DNA from: Corynebacterium gerontici
GTDB lineage: Bacteria > Actinomycetota > Actinomycetes > Mycobacteriales > Mycobacteriaceae
Assembly (NCBI RefSeq): GCF_003813985.1
Contig: NZ_CP033897.1
Location: 62,001 to 126,000, forward strand
Reading direction: 5' to 3'
DNA: 64,000 nt
Below, piece after piece: positions 1 through 10,324 of the stretch. Position 1 is the stretch's first letter, and the number at the start of each line of letters is the position of its first letter. Under the pieces are notes generated by a model, which searched no databases, was not told where the DNA came from, and worked only from the letters and a program-made list of their open reading frames with translations. A program made the translations under genes and the position numbers.

Positions 1-733
1 GGGTGCTTGCTAGTGCATGATCGCGCACGGGGATTCGACCAGCGTGTGCTGCGTATTCGCCCGCCTCGATGGCAAGGCGCATGGCGTGGGCCATGGCTTC
101 GGGGTGTTGGGCGCGGGTCACGGCACTTGCCAGGAGAACACCATCGCAACCGAGTTCAATGGCTCGGCAGGCCTCGGAGGCGGTGCCAACGCCGGCGTCG
201 ATGAGCACCGGCACGTCGAGCTGGGTAATTAACTGGATATTGTGCGGGTTCAAAATCCCCATACCCGTGCCGATGGGCGCCCCGGCGGGCATGACTGCGG
301 CGGCGCCGGCGCTGAGGAGCCTTCGTGCAGCCACTGGATCATCGGAGGTATAAGCGAGGACCTGCATGCCTTCGGCCGCCAATGTTTCGCAGGCAATGAG
401 CAGTTCGTTGGTGTCTGGGAGGAGGGTGTCGTCATCGGCGATCACCTCAAGTTTGACCCAATCGCAGCCCAAAGCCTCAGCCGCAAGGCGCGCGGTGAGC
501 ACTGCTTCTCGCGCTGTGTGGCACCCGGCGGTATTGGGCAAAATATGCACGCCTTGATTGCGCAGCATCGAGTACAGATCCCCTTTGCCGGGGGTGTGTC
601 TGCGCATCGCCACCGTGGCCACTTCCGCCCCGGATGCAATAAGTGCTTTTTCCATGGCATCCACGCTGCTCATGCCCCCGGTGCCTAACAATAGCCTGGA
701 GTTGAGTGTGCGCCCTGCGAGTTCCCAGCTCAC
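1..733 (-). CDS. thiG: Thiazole synthase ThiG (3' end cut by window edge)
   Basis: ThiG condenses 1-deoxy-D-xylulose 5-phosphate, dehydroglycine and the sulfur carried by ThiS thiocarboxylate into the thiazole phosphate of thiamine, in the cytosol. About 244 codons are visible. I start at the GTG at 733, five bases after the thiS stop; the protein then begins [10 protein letters not shown]. The family's Schiff-base lysine is the Lys in DWVKLEV (about residue 94), and the phosphate-binding GVGTASEA and [10 protein letters not shown] segments follow. ThiG is usually about 255-265 residues, so only the last few residues lie outside the window. It is the third gene of thiO-thiS-thiG, all probably controlled by the TPP riboswitch upstream of thiO. 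Confidence 0.93.
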   Translation of the reverse strand, partial: MSWELAGRTLNSRLLLGTGGMSSVDAMEKALIASGAEVATVAMRRHTPGKGDLYSMLRNQGVHILPNTAGCHTAREAVLTARLAAEALGCDWVKLEVIADDDTLLPDTNELLIACETLAAEGMQVLAYTSDDPVAARRLLSAGAAAVMPAGAPIGTGMGILNPHNIQLITQLDVPVLIDAGVGTASEACRAIELGCDGVLLASAVTRAQHPEAMAHAMRLAIEAGEYAAHAGRIPVRDHALAST

Positions 734-737
734 GTCC

Positions 738-938
738 TTAGCCTCCCTGTACTGCGGTGAGCACTTCCACCGAATCGCCATCGTGCAAGGTGTATTGTGC
801 CCAATCTGTTTGCGGGACCACGCGCTCATTGACTGCGGCGGCGGTTCCTGCGGTGTCGTGCACTATCAGCGCCACCGCTTGTGCGAGGGTCGCATCTGCG
901 TTGAGTAGTGTGGGCTGGCCGTTGAGTTGAATGTTCAT
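738..938 (-). CDS. thiS: Sulfur carrier protein ThiS
   Basis: A 66-residue ubiquitin-fold protein that ends in Gly-Gly. In this family the C-terminal glycine is adenylated and then converted to the thiocarboxylate that delivers sulfur to ThiG. The N-terminus MNIQLNGQP and the segment [14 protein letters not shown] are typical, and the length is normal. Its ATG overlaps the thiO stop codon by four bases (ATGA), and thiG starts five bases after its stop, so the three genes are translationally coupled. Confidence 0.93.
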   Translation of the reverse strand: MNIQLNGQPTLLNADATLAQAVALIVHDTAGTAAAVNERVVPQTDWAQYTLHDGDSVEVLTAVQGG

Positions 939-1969
939 GAAAAACGCTCCGGGTTCATTGCTTGGATCAATGCTTGGTCATCGGGACTCGGCTCCACGCC
1001 ACTGAGCTGATCGGCACCAAGGCGCGCGGCCAGGGCAGCGAGCAAGATGCCGTGGCGAAAGTAGCCGGTGGAAATCAGTGCGTCTGTGCGTGGGTCGCGT
1101 CCAAAAAGTGGCACGTCATCGGGGGTGCCGGGGCGCGCGCCAGCGGAGACCTCTTTGATCCCCAATAATTGAATATCTGGCAGGATGCGCGCGGCATCGC
1201 GCAGCAAATCGAGCACACCACCGGCGAGGGGATCGGGCTGCAAATCCTCACGGCTCGTAGCGCCCAGCACCAGCTCATCACCGCGAGGCACCAAATACAC
1301 CGGTCGATCCAGCACAAAACCGCGCACCACGCGCCGCAGCAGCGGTTCCCCAGCCGGATCAGCGGGCATGTGTAGCCGCAGAATGTCGCCATGCACAGGC
1401 CGAAGCGGCAGGTCAAAGAACTCCGCCGCCCCCAGTCCTGCGCACACAATCGTGTTGGGCCCAAGATCGACCGCGTCCGCTTTTCTGCGCTCCACCGGCA
1501 CCTGCTCAAGCAGGTGTGCCATGAGGGCTCGGGGATTGATCTGGTGATCCCCAGGGACCGATACAGCTCCGGCGATGCCCGGTGTCAAAGCAGGCTCTAA
1601 GGTGCGTGCTTGGCTGGCTGTGAGCCTTTCCGCCTGTGCTCCGTATCGCTGCTGCAAATCCAGTACGTCATGCAGGTGGCTTAGATCGGCGCGGTCACCG
1701 GCCACCACCAGCGTGCCGGAGCGGATGAGGGTGGTTGGTGCGTCGACAAGCTCTAAAAATGCCGGGTACTCCTGCGCAGAGCGAAACATCAGCGGATACA
1801 ACGGATCCTGCTCAAATTGCATTTCTGCTGTTGGAGCCAGCATGCCCGCGGCAAAATGCGAGGCCTGCGAGGCAGGATCGGGGTCAATCACGCGGACTTC
1901 ATGACCGCGTTGCTGCAAGAGCGCAGCGGTAGCTAGGCCGATGAGGCCAGCACCAATAACGGTGTACAT
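935..1969 (-). CDS. thiO: Glycine oxidase ThiO
   Basis: An FAD-dependent amine oxidase (DAO fold) that oxidises glycine to dehydroglycine for ThiG in aerobic thiamine synthesis. The chosen ATG at 1969 gives 344 residues beginning MYTVIGAGLIGLATA, the dinucleotide-binding GxGxxG motif. A good GGAGG Shine-Dalgarno lies about 9 bases upstream. An open frame extends to 2227, but that extension only reads through the riboswitch. FAD-contacting C-terminal segments (GARPGTPDDVPLFG and STGYFRHGILLA) are present. Lead gene of thiO-thiS-thiG. Other DAO-family oxidases are possible by fold, but the operon fixes the role. Confidence 0.92.
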   Translation of the reverse strand: MYTVIGAGLIGLATAALLQQRGHEVRVIDPDPASQASHFAAGMLAPTAEMQFEQDPLYPLMFRSAQEYPAFLELVDAPTTLIRSGTLVVAGDRADLSHLHDVLDLQQRYGAQAERLTASQARTLEPALTPGIAGAVSVPGDHQINPRALMAHLLEQVPVERRKADAVDLGPNTIVCAGLGAAEFFDLPLRPVHGDILRLHMPADPAGEPLLRRVVRGFVLDRPVYLVPRGDELVLGATSREDLQPDPLAGGVLDLLRDAARILPDIQLLGIKEVSAGARPGTPDDVPLFGRDPRTDALISTGYFRHGILLAALAARLGADQLSGVEPSPDDQALIQAMNPERFS

Positions 1970-1979
1970 CAGATACCTT

Positions 1980-2057
1980 TCCTCCGGCGGGGGTGCCGCA
2001 TCAGGTTCGAACGGTCGGCAATAGCATTGCCCTCTCAGCCCTTGGCGGGCTCCCGTA
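1980..2057 (-). promoter_or_regulatory. TPP riboswitch upstream of thiO
   Basis: Read on the minus strand, the leader carries GGGAGCCCG, then AGGGCTGAGAGGG and GACCGTTCGAACCTGATGCGG. This is the conserved CTGAGA ... GAACCTGAT core of the thiamine pyrophosphate (THI-box) aptamer. The distal arm runs straight into CCGGAGGAAAGG, the thiO ribosome binding site, so control of translation initiation by sequestering the site is the likely mechanism. High TPP would shut off thiO-thiS-thiG. Confidence 0.88.
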
Positions 2058-2071
2058 GGTGTGCGATTGCC

Positions 2072-2100
2072 AGCATAGCGCGCCTTGGTATTCGCTGCGC
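2072..2100 (-). promoter_or_regulatory. Possible promoter of thiO-thiS-thiG
   Basis: On the minus strand a TATGCT -10-like hexamer (2072-2077) lies just upstream of the THI-box. The -35 position holds only a weak GCGCAG, so the call rests mainly on location. Confidence 0.3.
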
Positions 2101-2180
2101 CAGCCCCCAGGTACCCCCACCAAGTACCCCCGTTGCGTGCACGAGCGGGAGGCGACGTGCCTACACTCGTGGAGGAAAGT

Positions 2181-2276
2181 AACCGGGAGCTCCGATCATG
2201 CGAGGAGCTGAGAGGACGCTGGAGCATACGAGGCGTCGACCGGATGAACCTGTCCGGGTAATGCCGGCGAAGGGAA
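2181..2276 (+). promoter_or_regulatory. TPP riboswitch upstream of thiC
   Basis: The thiC leader contains CGGGAGC, then GGAGCTGAGAGG and, after a variable arm, ATGAACCTGTCCGGGTAATG followed by CCGGCGAAGGGA. These match the conserved TPP aptamer core (CTGAGA, GAACCTG, GGTAAT, CCGGCGAAGGGA). The aptamer ends against the AAAGGA ribosome binding site at about 2275-2280, so TPP binding probably blocks thiC translation. It lies back to back with the aptamer on the other strand. A direct repeat of GTACCCCC (2111-2118 and 2124-2131) lies upstream and is unexplained. Confidence 0.93.
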
Positions 2277-2283
2277 AGGATAA

Positions 2284-4011
<1,728 letters not shown>

Positions 4012-4182
4012 TTTGGTTTGAGAGGATCGGGGAGAGTCCGGCGAGGATCGCGGCGAAGATGGCCTTGCCGGACTTCGCGTTAATGCCAAGGCCCAAGGGG
4101 AGGATCGCCAGCCCTGCGTTCCAAAGCAGAGCTCAGGCTGAATTCCTCGGGGAAGAGCGTAGAGGATGCGATGCGGGTAGTG

Positions 4183-4199
4183 TGGAGTCTTACACTCCA
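4183..4199. promoter_or_regulatory. Inverted repeat upstream of the small membrane protein gene
   Basis: TGGAGT-N5-ACTCCA is a perfect inverted repeat about 60 bases upstream of the ATG at 4261, near a TAGTGT -10-like sequence. It could be an operator. Nothing else was recognised in the 248-base gap after thiC except a hydrophobic antisense stretch listed among the rejected items. Confidence 0.3.
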
Positions 4200-4260
4200 G
4201 CAGCTCCATCTGCGTGCATAACAGCGCAACCTGTACAAGCCACCGCGAGAAGGAAAGAGC

Positions 4261-4557
4261 ATGAGCAAACGCCGTATCATCGCCACCGTAGCTTTCGTGC
4301 TTGGCATGCTCGTCGCTGGGTGGTTGTGGATGCAGGGCCACCATCTTGCAGCAGCCGGGGTGTTACTTATTCCGGCTGCGTGGAACCTCTTTAGCTCTGT
4401 GCCTAGCTCTAAGGAAATCAAGGAACTCGAGCAGCTTCGCCATCGAGAGAATCCGACTCTGGATGAGGTCAAGCGCTATCGCGAAGCTCACCCGGGCTCG
4501 TCAATCACTGAGGCAATCGCAGCGCTTAAGCGTCAGCAGAAACCACCTCAGCACTAG
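4261..4557 (+). CDS. Small two-helix membrane protein, function unknown
   Basis: A 98-residue protein with two hydrophobic segments (about residues 6-24 and 28-46) followed by a charged cytosolic tail containing KEIKELEQLRHRENPTL and a predicted helix. The ATG is preceded by GAAGGAAA at good spacing, which supports it as a real gene. The tail reads IKxLxxLxxxENPTLDEVKRYREAHPG, resembling small actinobacterial membrane proteins with no assigned role. Its 3' end overlaps the convergent FMN reductase gene by 32 bases. No function can be assigned. Confidence 0.7.
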   Translation: MSKRRIIATVAFVLGMLVAGWLWMQGHHLAAAGVLLIPAAWNLFSSVPSSKEIKELEQLRHRENPTLDEVKRYREAHPGSSITEAIAALKRQQKPPQH

Positions 4558-5083
4558 CCCGCGCACTGCAAATTGGCATCAGCGCGCCCAGTTCTTCAGC
4601 GGCACGCCCTATTCGTGTATCCAGCTCCCCGCCGGTGCCGAGGCTTGCCAGGTCCTCGCCGGTGGCGAACACCCCGGTGGGTACCACGGTGGCGCGCATG
4701 AAGTTCAGCAGCGGACGCATCGCGTGATCCAGCATGAGCGCGTGCCTGCCTGAACCACCAGTCGCCGCGAGCACCACGGGCTTAGCCTGCAGCAAGCTTG
4801 GGTCTAGCACGTCAAAGAACAACTTCAGCATGCCGGAGTAGCTGGCCTTCATGACGGGTGTGGCGATGATGAGCGCGTGGGCGTCGACAAGCTTGGCAAT
4901 GGCCTGCTCAAGTGGGGGAGTAATCCCCTCACCGGCCATCGCCTGGGCCAAAGCCGGCAGGAGCTCGCGGATCTCCACGGTGGTGACCTGCGCGCCGGTA
5001 ACTTCAGCGGCGATGGCTTCGGCTAGTCGCAGGGTGGAGGAAGGCTGCGAGAGGCCTGCGCTCAGAATGGTGATAGTGCTCAT
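4526..5083 (-). CDS. FMN reductase partner of a luciferase-like monooxygenase (CE1759-type)
   Basis: An NAD(P)H-dependent FMN reductase with a flavodoxin-like fold, 185 residues. The N-terminal strand-loop MSTITILSAGLSQPSSTLRLA binds the FMN phosphate, and IIATPVMKASYSGMLKLFFDVL is the typical flavin-contacting block of the SsuE/MsuE family. It starts two bases after the stop of the monooxygenase gene, so the pair is co-translated. In such pairs the reductase supplies reduced FMN to the monooxygenase. The substrate of the pair is not known from sequence. The strong match to paired families named from C. efficiens supports the host assignment. Confidence 0.88.
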   Translation of the reverse strand: MSTITILSAGLSQPSSTLRLAEAIAAEVTGAQVTTVEIRELLPALAQAMAGEGITPPLEQAIAKLVDAHALIIATPVMKASYSGMLKLFFDVLDPSLLQAKPVVLAATGGSGRHALMLDHAMRPLLNFMRATVVPTGVFATGEDLASLGTGGELDTRIGRAAEELGALMPICSARASAEVVSADA

Positions 5084-5085
5084 GC

Positions 5086-6207
5086 TTAGTGTTGTGCCGG
5101 GTGGATCTGGAAGTGGGGGTTCTGCTCGCCAGCCTCGCGTGCGGCCACCAGGCTGGAGTGGGTGGGCGGATCGGAAGGTACGTGATCGGGGCGGCGCTCC
5201 TCCATGCGGCGGCGAAGCTCCGGAACGACCTGAGTGCCTAGGATCTCGATCTGGTTGAGCACCACTTCAAGCGGCAGGCCAGCGTGATCGACCAAGAAGA
5301 GCTGGCGCTGGTAGTCGCCAACCCAATCAGCGAACTGCATGGTGCGGTCAATCACCTGCTCAACGGTGCCGACCGTCAGCGGGGTCATCTCGGTGAACTG
5401 CTCTAGGGAGGGGCCGCCGCCGTAGACGGGTGCGTTATCGAAGAAGGGGCGGAACTGCTTCTTTGCCTCTGCCTCGGTATCGGCGATGAAGGTCTGCCCG
5501 CCCAGGCCCACGATGGCCTGATCAGCTTGGCCATGGCCGTATTGCTCGAAGCGCTTGCGGTAGATCTGCACCATCTTGGCGGTGTGTTCCTTGTTCCAGA
5601 AGATGTTGTTGTGGAAGAAGCCGTCGCCGTAGAAGGCGGCCTGATCGGCGATCTCCACCGAGCGGATGGAGCCATGCCAGACGAAGGGGGCTACGTCGTC
5701 CAGCGGGCGCGGGGTAGCGGTGAAGCCCTGTAGCGGGGTGCGGAACTTGCCCTGCCAGTTCACGTCCTTCTCGCGCCACAGGCGACGCAGCAGCTCGTAG
5801 TTTTCCAGCGCCAGTGGGATGCCCTGGGTGATGTCCTTGCCAAACCAGGGGTAGACCGGGCCGAAGTTGCCGCGGCCCATCATGAGGTCCACGCGGCCAT
5901 CGGCCAGGTGTTGCAGGAAGGAGTAATCCTCGGCGATCTTCACCGGATCATTGGTGGTAATCAGCGTGGTGGAGGTGGAAAGCTGCAGCTTCTTGGTCTT
6001 CGCGGCGATATAGCCCAGGTGCGTGGTGGGCGAAGAGGGCACGAAGGGTTCGTTGTGGTGTTCGCCGGTGGCAAATACGTCTAATCCGACCTCTTCGGCC
6101 TTGAGCGCAATCTGCGTCATGGCGTTGATGCGCTCGTGCTCGCTAGGGGTTTGCCCGGTGACGGGGTTTTTGGTGACGTCACCGACGCTAAAAATTCCGA
6201 ATTGCAT
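5086..6207 (-). CDS. Luciferase-like FMN-dependent monooxygenase (CE1758-type)
   Basis: A 373-residue TIM-barrel flavin monooxygenase of the bacterial luciferase superfamily. Visible signatures are FATGEHHNEPFVPSSP near the N-terminus, QHLADGRVDLMMGRGNFGP, and GSIRSVEIADQAAFYGDGFF in the middle. I chose the ATG at 6207 (MQFGIFSVGD) over the longer frame to 6243 because AAGGAG lies eight bases upstream and the extension would lie within the promoter. It oxidises an unknown organic substrate using FMNH2 from the adjacent reductase. A promoter with a palindromic operator lies upstream, suggesting induction by a substrate-sensing repressor encoded elsewhere. Confidence 0.88.
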   Translation of the reverse strand: MQFGIFSVGDVTKNPVTGQTPSEHERINAMTQIALKAEEVGLDVFATGEHHNEPFVPSSPTTHLGYIAAKTKKLQLSTSTTLITTNDPVKIAEDYSFLQHLADGRVDLMMGRGNFGPVYPWFGKDITQGIPLALENYELLRRLWREKDVNWQGKFRTPLQGFTATPRPLDDVAPFVWHGSIRSVEIADQAAFYGDGFFHNNIFWNKEHTAKMVQIYRKRFEQYGHGQADQAIVGLGGQTFIADTEAEAKKQFRPFFDNAPVYGGGPSLEQFTEMTPLTVGTVEQVIDRTMQFADWVGDYQRQLFLVDHAGLPLEVVLNQIEILGTQVVPELRRRMEERRPDHVPSDPPTHSSLVAAREAGEQNPHFQIHPAQH

Positions 6208-6225
6208 GGTGTGCTCCTTGTATGG

Positions 6226-6270
6226 TTGTTGATATGACAACAAGATAAGCCTGATGGTTTAATTTGTCAA
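6226..6270 (-). promoter_or_regulatory. Promoter and operator of the monooxygenase/reductase operon
   Basis: On the minus strand a perfect TTGACA (6265-6270) is followed after 17 bases by TATCTT (6242-6247). Overlapping the -10 edge is the perfect inverted repeat TTGTTG-N6-CAACAA (6226-6243). A palindrome covering the transcription start is the classic place for a TetR- or MarR-type repressor. No regulator gene is adjacent. Confidence 0.8.
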
Positions 6271-6657
6271 GAGTTGGTCCAAAAAGCTTTTCGACGTCCC
6301 ACGCCTTCGACTTAGCCATTCTTCTAAGGGGGTGAGTGCAGATCGAGTGAGGCTGCCGCGTGATTGTTGCGCACCACGGCGGTCCATTGAGCGTTGGGCA
6401 AGCCCCTGAGGCGACAGATGTTTTGTTGTTTCAAATCCTCTGCGTTGCTGAACTTAAGCAAAGAGGCATTAACCAAAACACATTGGGTAAAACGCCCTGG
6501 GATTGATCCGATCGTTTTTGATCAAGTGAAGCACACCATGCTCCCCAAATTTGAAGGAGATTTTGGATGAGGAAGAAAAGCGGGCCCTTACTCGCTCCCT
6601 CGAATCACCATCGCGATCCCATATTTGGGATCTGCAAGTCACGACAGGTGTTTCAGT
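6271..6657. other. Intergenic region between the monooxygenase promoter and a small membrane protein gene
   Basis: About 390 bases with no convincing gene. It contains one copy of the GCTTTTCGACG 11-mer (6286) and the loose inverted repeat TTGATC-N11-GATCAA around 6506. An ATG at 6567 is preceded by a strong AAGGAG, but its 93-codon frame mostly shadows the next gene and does not look like a protein. Confidence 0.5.
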
Positions 6658-6870
6658 ATGAAGAATCGACCCATTGGACTGTTGCTGAAATGGATCATCG
6701 GCATTCTCGCCCTGTATGCGTACTCGTGGGTTTCCGTGAACTACCTCGGCTTCGGAGACGAACACACCAACGTGACAGAAAAATGGCTAGAGTTTTCCGG
6801 CCTTTTCACGTCGTTGTTCGTTCTTTGGGAAATCTACAAGCCTCGTAATTCAAAAAAGCCCGAGAGCTAA
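6658..6870 (+). CDS. Small membrane protein, function unknown
   Basis: From the ATG at 6658 the product has 70 residues (MKNRPIGLLLKWIIGILALY...). There are two hydrophobic segments, about 6-24 and 42-56, joined by an acidic loop, and a basic tail KPRNSKKPES. The frame is open further upstream to 6625, but the residues there are not protein-like. The ribosome binding site is weak (ACAGG). No family was recognised. It converges on gluD with a hairpin between them. Confidence 0.5.
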   Translation: MKNRPIGLLLKWIIGILALYAYSWVSVNYLGFGDEHTNVTEKWLEFSGLFTSLFVLWEIYKPRNSKKPES

Positions 6871-6881
6871 TCCCCAAGCGC

Positions 6882-6917
6882 AACGCCCCTCCAACCACGT
6901 TTGTGGGGAGGGGCGTT
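6882..6917. terminator. Hairpin between convergent genes
   Basis: AACGCCCCTCC (6882-6892) pairs perfectly with GGAGGGGCGTT (6907-6917) across a 14-base loop, between the convergent small membrane gene and gluD. There is no T tract on either side, so termination would rest on hairpin strength. The right arm is followed directly by a CGTCGAAAAGC 11-mer. Confidence 0.6.
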
Positions 6918-6935
6918 GGTGCGTCGAAAAGCGAA

Positions 6936-7874
6936 TTACTCGAAGGTAGATCGCAGATCCTTGTGGGCGGGGTCGTGCCAGTCCACGTTGACCTCGTCCT
7001 TGGTGGCCAGGCCCTGGTCGGGCTGGTGGGGAACCTTGGCCACAATGTTCTTGCGGGCGCGGCCTGCGCGGAGCTGGCTTTCCACACGCTCGGCCAGGCG
7101 GGAGAGCAGGAAGTTAATGATGATCATGATGATCGCCACTACCACCATCGCCGCCAGGTAATTGCGATACCAGGAGGCGGCCTGCAGGCCAGAGCGCACG
7201 ACCTCGACATAGCCGATGAGGTAGCCCAGTGCGGAGTCTTTCAGCGCGATCACCATCTGGCTAATCAATGCGGGCAGCATGGAGGCGATGGCCTGCGGCA
7301 GGAGGATCTTCATCATCGTCTGCGAACGCGACAGACCCAACGCCATCGCCGCTTCACTTTGACCCTTGGGCAGGGCGTTGATGCCCGAGCGCAGGATCTC
7401 TGCGATGACGGAACCGTTGTACATGGTCAGGCCAAACACCACGGCGGAGAACGCAAGATGTTTGGTGGGAACCAGGCCGTAGATGGCAAAAAGCTGGTAG
7501 GCGAAGATCATGAGGATCAGCACGGGGATGGCGCGGAAGAATTCCACGATCACGGCGCATACGATGCTGATTGCCTTGTTGTGGCTCAGGCGTCCAATGC
7601 CCAGCAAACCGCCGATCAGCAGCGCCAGCAGGATTGAGACCACTGCGGCCTTGATCGTGCCCACCAGGCCTGGCAGCAGGTAGGTGGTCCACATCTCGGA
7701 GGTAGTGAAGGGCTTCCACAGTTCGGCGGCGAACTGCCCGTTGGCGTTCATGGTGGAGATCACCCACCACGCCACCAGCAGGAGGATGACTGCGGTAATG
7801 GCGGTGAGGATCTTATTAAAGCGTTCGCCTTTAGGGCCTGGAGTGTCATAGAGAACTGTTGCGCGTGTACTCAT
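6936..7874 (-). CDS. gluD: Glutamate-type ABC transporter permease GluD
   Basis: A 312-residue inner-membrane permease of the polar amino-acid (HisMQ/GlnP) family. It has a leading membrane segment ([15 protein letters not shown]), several transmembrane helices, and the cytoplasmic EAA loop read as [24 protein letters not shown], which docks on the ATPase. The last ~45 residues are a hydrophilic tail. It is the fourth gene of gluABCD; its ATG shares one base with the gluC stop (TAATG). By homology to the Corynebacterium glutamate uptake system it imports glutamate; a related amino acid cannot be excluded. Confidence 0.88.
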   Translation of the reverse strand: MSTRATVLYDTPGPKGERFNKILTAITAVILLLVAWWVISTMNANGQFAAELWKPFTTSEMWTTYLLPGLVGTIKAAVVSILLALLIGGLLGIGRLSHNKAISIVCAVIVEFFRAIPVLILMIFAYQLFAIYGLVPTKHLAFSAVVFGLTMYNGSVIAEILRSGINALPKGQSEAAMALGLSRSQTMMKILLPQAIASMLPALISQMVIALKDSALGYLIGYVEVVRSGLQAASWYRNYLAAMVVVAIIMIIINFLLSRLAERVESQLRAGRARKNIVAKVPHQPDQGLATKDEVNVDWHDPAHKDLRSTFE

Positions 7875-8560
7875 TAGCGCTTCACCTTCAATCGCTTGGC
7901 TGCGGCACCGAAGATCAGGCCTGTGGGCAGGGTCAGAATAATGAAGCCCAGGGCGATCACGCCGAAGATCACAAACACCTGGTCGGCGTGGCTTTCCACG
8001 GAGGATTTCATCAGCAAGGAGGCCTCAGCTACGCCGATGACCGAGGCGATAGTGGTGTTCTTGGTCAAAGCGATGAGCGTGTTGCCGAGGGGAACGATCG
8101 CCCCGCGCAGTGCCTGCGGGAAGATAATGTGGCGGAAGTTTTGTATGAAGGTCAGGCCCAGTGAACGAGCTGCTTCTGCCTGGCCAAAAGGCACCGTATT
8201 GATGCCGGAACGCAGGGACTCCGCCACGAAGCTGGAGGTGTAAATAACAAAAGCCAGCACCGCCAGGCGGAAGTTATTTTGGCTGGTGAAGCTCGGGCCC
8301 TCGGCGGCGAGCGTGACGTCAAGATTCACGTACAAGCCAAGGGAAGCAAAGAGCACGATCAACGTCAGCGGCGTGTTGCGCGTGATGTCGATGTACACGG
8401 TGGCAATCGTGCGCAAAATGGCAACGGGAGAAACGCGCATGGCGGTCAAAATGGTGCCAAGGATCATGGAACCGATAGCGGATGCCACGGTGAGCTTGAT
8501 CGTCATCCAAAAAGCCGGGAGCAGTTTGGGGGCCATATCGGCCCAAAGTTCTGCGCTCAT
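7874..8560 (-). CDS. gluC: Glutamate-type ABC transporter permease GluC
   Basis: A 228-residue permease of the same HisMQ family, with about five membrane segments. Its EAA loop is [25 protein letters not shown]. It pairs with GluD to form the membrane channel. The start is the ATG at 8560, preceded by AGGAGG in the 15-base gap after gluB, and the stop overlaps the gluD start by one base. Confidence 0.9.
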   Translation of the reverse strand: MSAELWADMAPKLLPAFWMTIKLTVASAIGSMILGTILTAMRVSPVAILRTIATVYIDITRNTPLTLIVLFASLGLYVNLDVTLAAEGPSFTSQNNFRLAVLAFVIYTSSFVAESLRSGINTVPFGQAEAARSLGLTFIQNFRHIIFPQALRGAIVPLGNTLIALTKNTTIASVIGVAEASLLMKSSVESHADQVFVIFGVIALGFIILTLPTGLIFGAAAKRLKVKR

Positions 8561-8575
8561 GATGTGTCCTCCTTC

Positions 8576-9454
8576 CTATTTCTTCTCTTCGGTGAAAGAC
8601 AAATCACCGATCTTCGGCTTGGCTCCGGGTTCGATGGCATCGCCCAGGTTCTTCTTGATGATCTTTTCGTACTCACCAGAATCGTGAAGGGCGTTGAGCG
8701 CCTCATTGACTTCCGCCACAGAATCCGGCTGGCCCTTGGCCATGCCAATGCCATAATTTTCGTTTGTCCAGTAGGCGCCGTCTTCCTTCTTCAGCTCGAT
8801 CACCTTCATGGTGCCCGGATACTGCTGGGCAAAGCCCGCGAGGATGGTGGCGTCGGTGCTTAAGGCATCCACCTTGCCGCGCGCGAGTGCCTCAACGCAG
8901 GCGGAATAGGTGTCGAACTCTTGAAGCTGCACTTCAGGCAGGGCCTTCTTGATCTTTTGTGCAGGGGTAGAGCCGGTGACGGAGCAGAGTTTGGTTTCGG
9001 AGGTCATGTCCTGCAGGCCGCTGATCGGATCATCGGCGCGCACCAAAATGGCCTGGTGCGTGAGCAGGTAGGGGCCTGCAAAATCCACGGCACGAAGGCG
9101 CGATGCGCTAATGGAGTAGGTAGCGGCAATCATGTCTACTTCGCCGTTATTAATCAGCGTCTCGCGTTGCGCCGAAGGGGTCTCGCGCCAGGTAATCTCC
9201 GGTTCTTCCCAGCCGTGCTTGTTGGCAATGTAGCTGACCACGAAGCGAGAAACATCCGGGTCTACACCCACAAATTCCTTCTCGGGTGTGCGTGCGCCCA
9301 GGCCCGGCTGATCGTACTTGGTGCCTAGTACCACGTGGCCGCCTTCAATATCGTCCAGCAAGTTTCGCGGCCCTGAGTTGGAACACGCACTCAACCCAGC
9401 GGTGCAGGTGAATGCGAGGATGGCGGCGAGTCCGCCTTTGAACAGTTGTTTCAT
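8576..9454 (-). CDS. gluB: Glutamate-binding lipoprotein GluB
   Basis: The 292-residue substrate-binding component. Residues 1-24 are a lipoprotein signal with lipobox LSAC, so Cys24 is the lipid-anchored residue. The mature part is a periplasmic-binding-protein type 2 fold: FVGVDPDVSRFVVSYIA, TYSISASRLRAVDFAGPYL and KLCSVTGSTPAQKI are the characteristic blocks of polar amino-acid binding proteins. It sits outside the membrane and feeds GluC/GluD. It begins 11 bases after the gluA stop. Confidence 0.92.
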   Translation of the reverse strand: MKQLFKGGLAAILAFTCTAGLSACSNSGPRNLLDDIEGGHVVLGTKYDQPGLGARTPEKEFVGVDPDVSRFVVSYIANKHGWEEPEITWRETPSAQRETLINNGEVDMIAATYSISASRLRAVDFAGPYLLTHQAILVRADDPISGLQDMTSETKLCSVTGSTPAQKIKKALPEVQLQEFDTYSACVEALARGKVDALSTDATILAGFAQQYPGTMKVIELKKEDGAYWTNENYGIGMAKGQPDSVAEVNEALNALHDSGEYEKIIKKNLGDAIEPGAKPKIGDLSFTEEKK

Positions 9455-9465
9455 CGCTGCACCTT

Positions 9466-10218
9466 CTAGTGGCCGAGGATCTTGCCCAGGAAGTCCTTGG
9501 CACGATCCGATTCGGGGTTGGTGAAGAACTCTTCGGGCGTGCGATCTTCCACGATTTCACCGTCGGCCATGAACAGGATGCGGTCGGCTGCCTTGCGGGC
9601 AAAGCCCATTTCGTGAGTCACGCACACCATCGTCATGCCTTCGCGTGCGAGGTCATCCATCACCTCAAGGACCTCGTTGATCATTTCGGGGTCGAGGGCA
9701 GAGGTTGGTTCGTCGAAAAGCATCACTTTCGGATCCATGGCCAGGGCGCGCGCAATCGCCACGCGCTGCTGCTGCCCGCCGGAAAGCTGCGCGGGGTATT
9801 TTTCGGCCTGCTGTGCGATGCCCACGCGCTCGAGCAGTTCCATGGCGCGCTTGCGGGCGGCTTCTTTGGACTGACCGCGTACTTTCATGGGTGCGAGGGT
9901 CACATTGTCGAGGATGGTCATGTGGCTAAACAGGTTGAATTGCTGGAACACCATGCCTACCTCTGCGCGAAGCTTCGCCAGCTCCTTGCCTTCTTCCGGC
10001 AGCAGTTCGCCGTTGATGCGGATTTCGCCTTCATCAATGGTTTCAAGGCGGTTGATCGTGCGGCAGAGGGTGGACTTGCCGGAACCTGAGGGGCCGAGGA
10101 GCACAACAACCTGGCGGGCTGGAATTTCCAGGTTGATGTTGCGCAGCGCGTGATAGTCGCCAAAGTGCTTGTTCACGCCCTTGAGGGAAATCATCGGCGT
10201 TGATGTGGTGTCTGTCAT
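9466..10218 (-). CDS. gluA: Glutamate-type ABC transporter ATPase GluA
   Basis: The 250-residue ATPase of the operon. Walker A is GPSGSGKST (residues 42-50), the signature is [15 protein letters not shown], and Walker B is [14 protein letters not shown], followed by the switch histidine in VTHEMGFA. It is the first gene of gluABCD. The ATG at 10218 has no Shine-Dalgarno and lies six bases beyond the -10 hexamer, implying a leaderless transcript, a common arrangement in Corynebacterium. Confidence 0.94.
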   Translation of the reverse strand: MTDTTSTPMISLKGVNKHFGDYHALRNINLEIPARQVVVLLGPSGSGKSTLCRTINRLETIDEGEIRINGELLPEEGKELAKLRAEVGMVFQQFNLFSHMTILDNVTLAPMKVRGQSKEAARKRAMELLERVGIAQQAEKYPAQLSGGQQQRVAIARALAMDPKVMLFDEPTSALDPEMINEVLEVMDDLAREGMTMVCVTHEMGFARKAADRILFMADGEIVEDRTPEEFFTNPESDRAKDFLGKILGH

Positions 10219-10224
10219 ACGGGA

Positions 10225-10252
10225 ATCATAGAGTATGACGATTCACAGTCAA
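10225..10252 (-). promoter_or_regulatory. Promoter of gluABCD, probably leaderless
   Basis: On the minus strand TTGACT (10247-10252) is followed after 16 bases by TATGAT (10225-10230), and the gluA ATG begins six bases later, where transcription should start. An inverted repeat GAATC ... GATTC (10223-10227 and 10240-10244) spans the -10 and could be an operator. A GCTTTTCGACG 11-mer lies just upstream at 10272. Confidence 0.8.
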
Positions 10253-10324
10253 AGCGCGATGCTCGCTTTTTGCTTTTCGACGACCCCCGCTCAACCCCTC
10301 CCGCGAAAGTATTAGGATTGGTGC

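Noticed and set aside
935..2227. Longer thiO start at 2227
   Set aside because: The extension translates the TPP riboswitch; the ATG at 1969 has the proper GGAGG site and gives the canonical FAD-binding N-terminus.
6567..6848. 93-codon frame with a good AAGGAG site
   Set aside because: Its second half is the out-of-frame shadow of the small membrane protein and its first half has no recognisable features.
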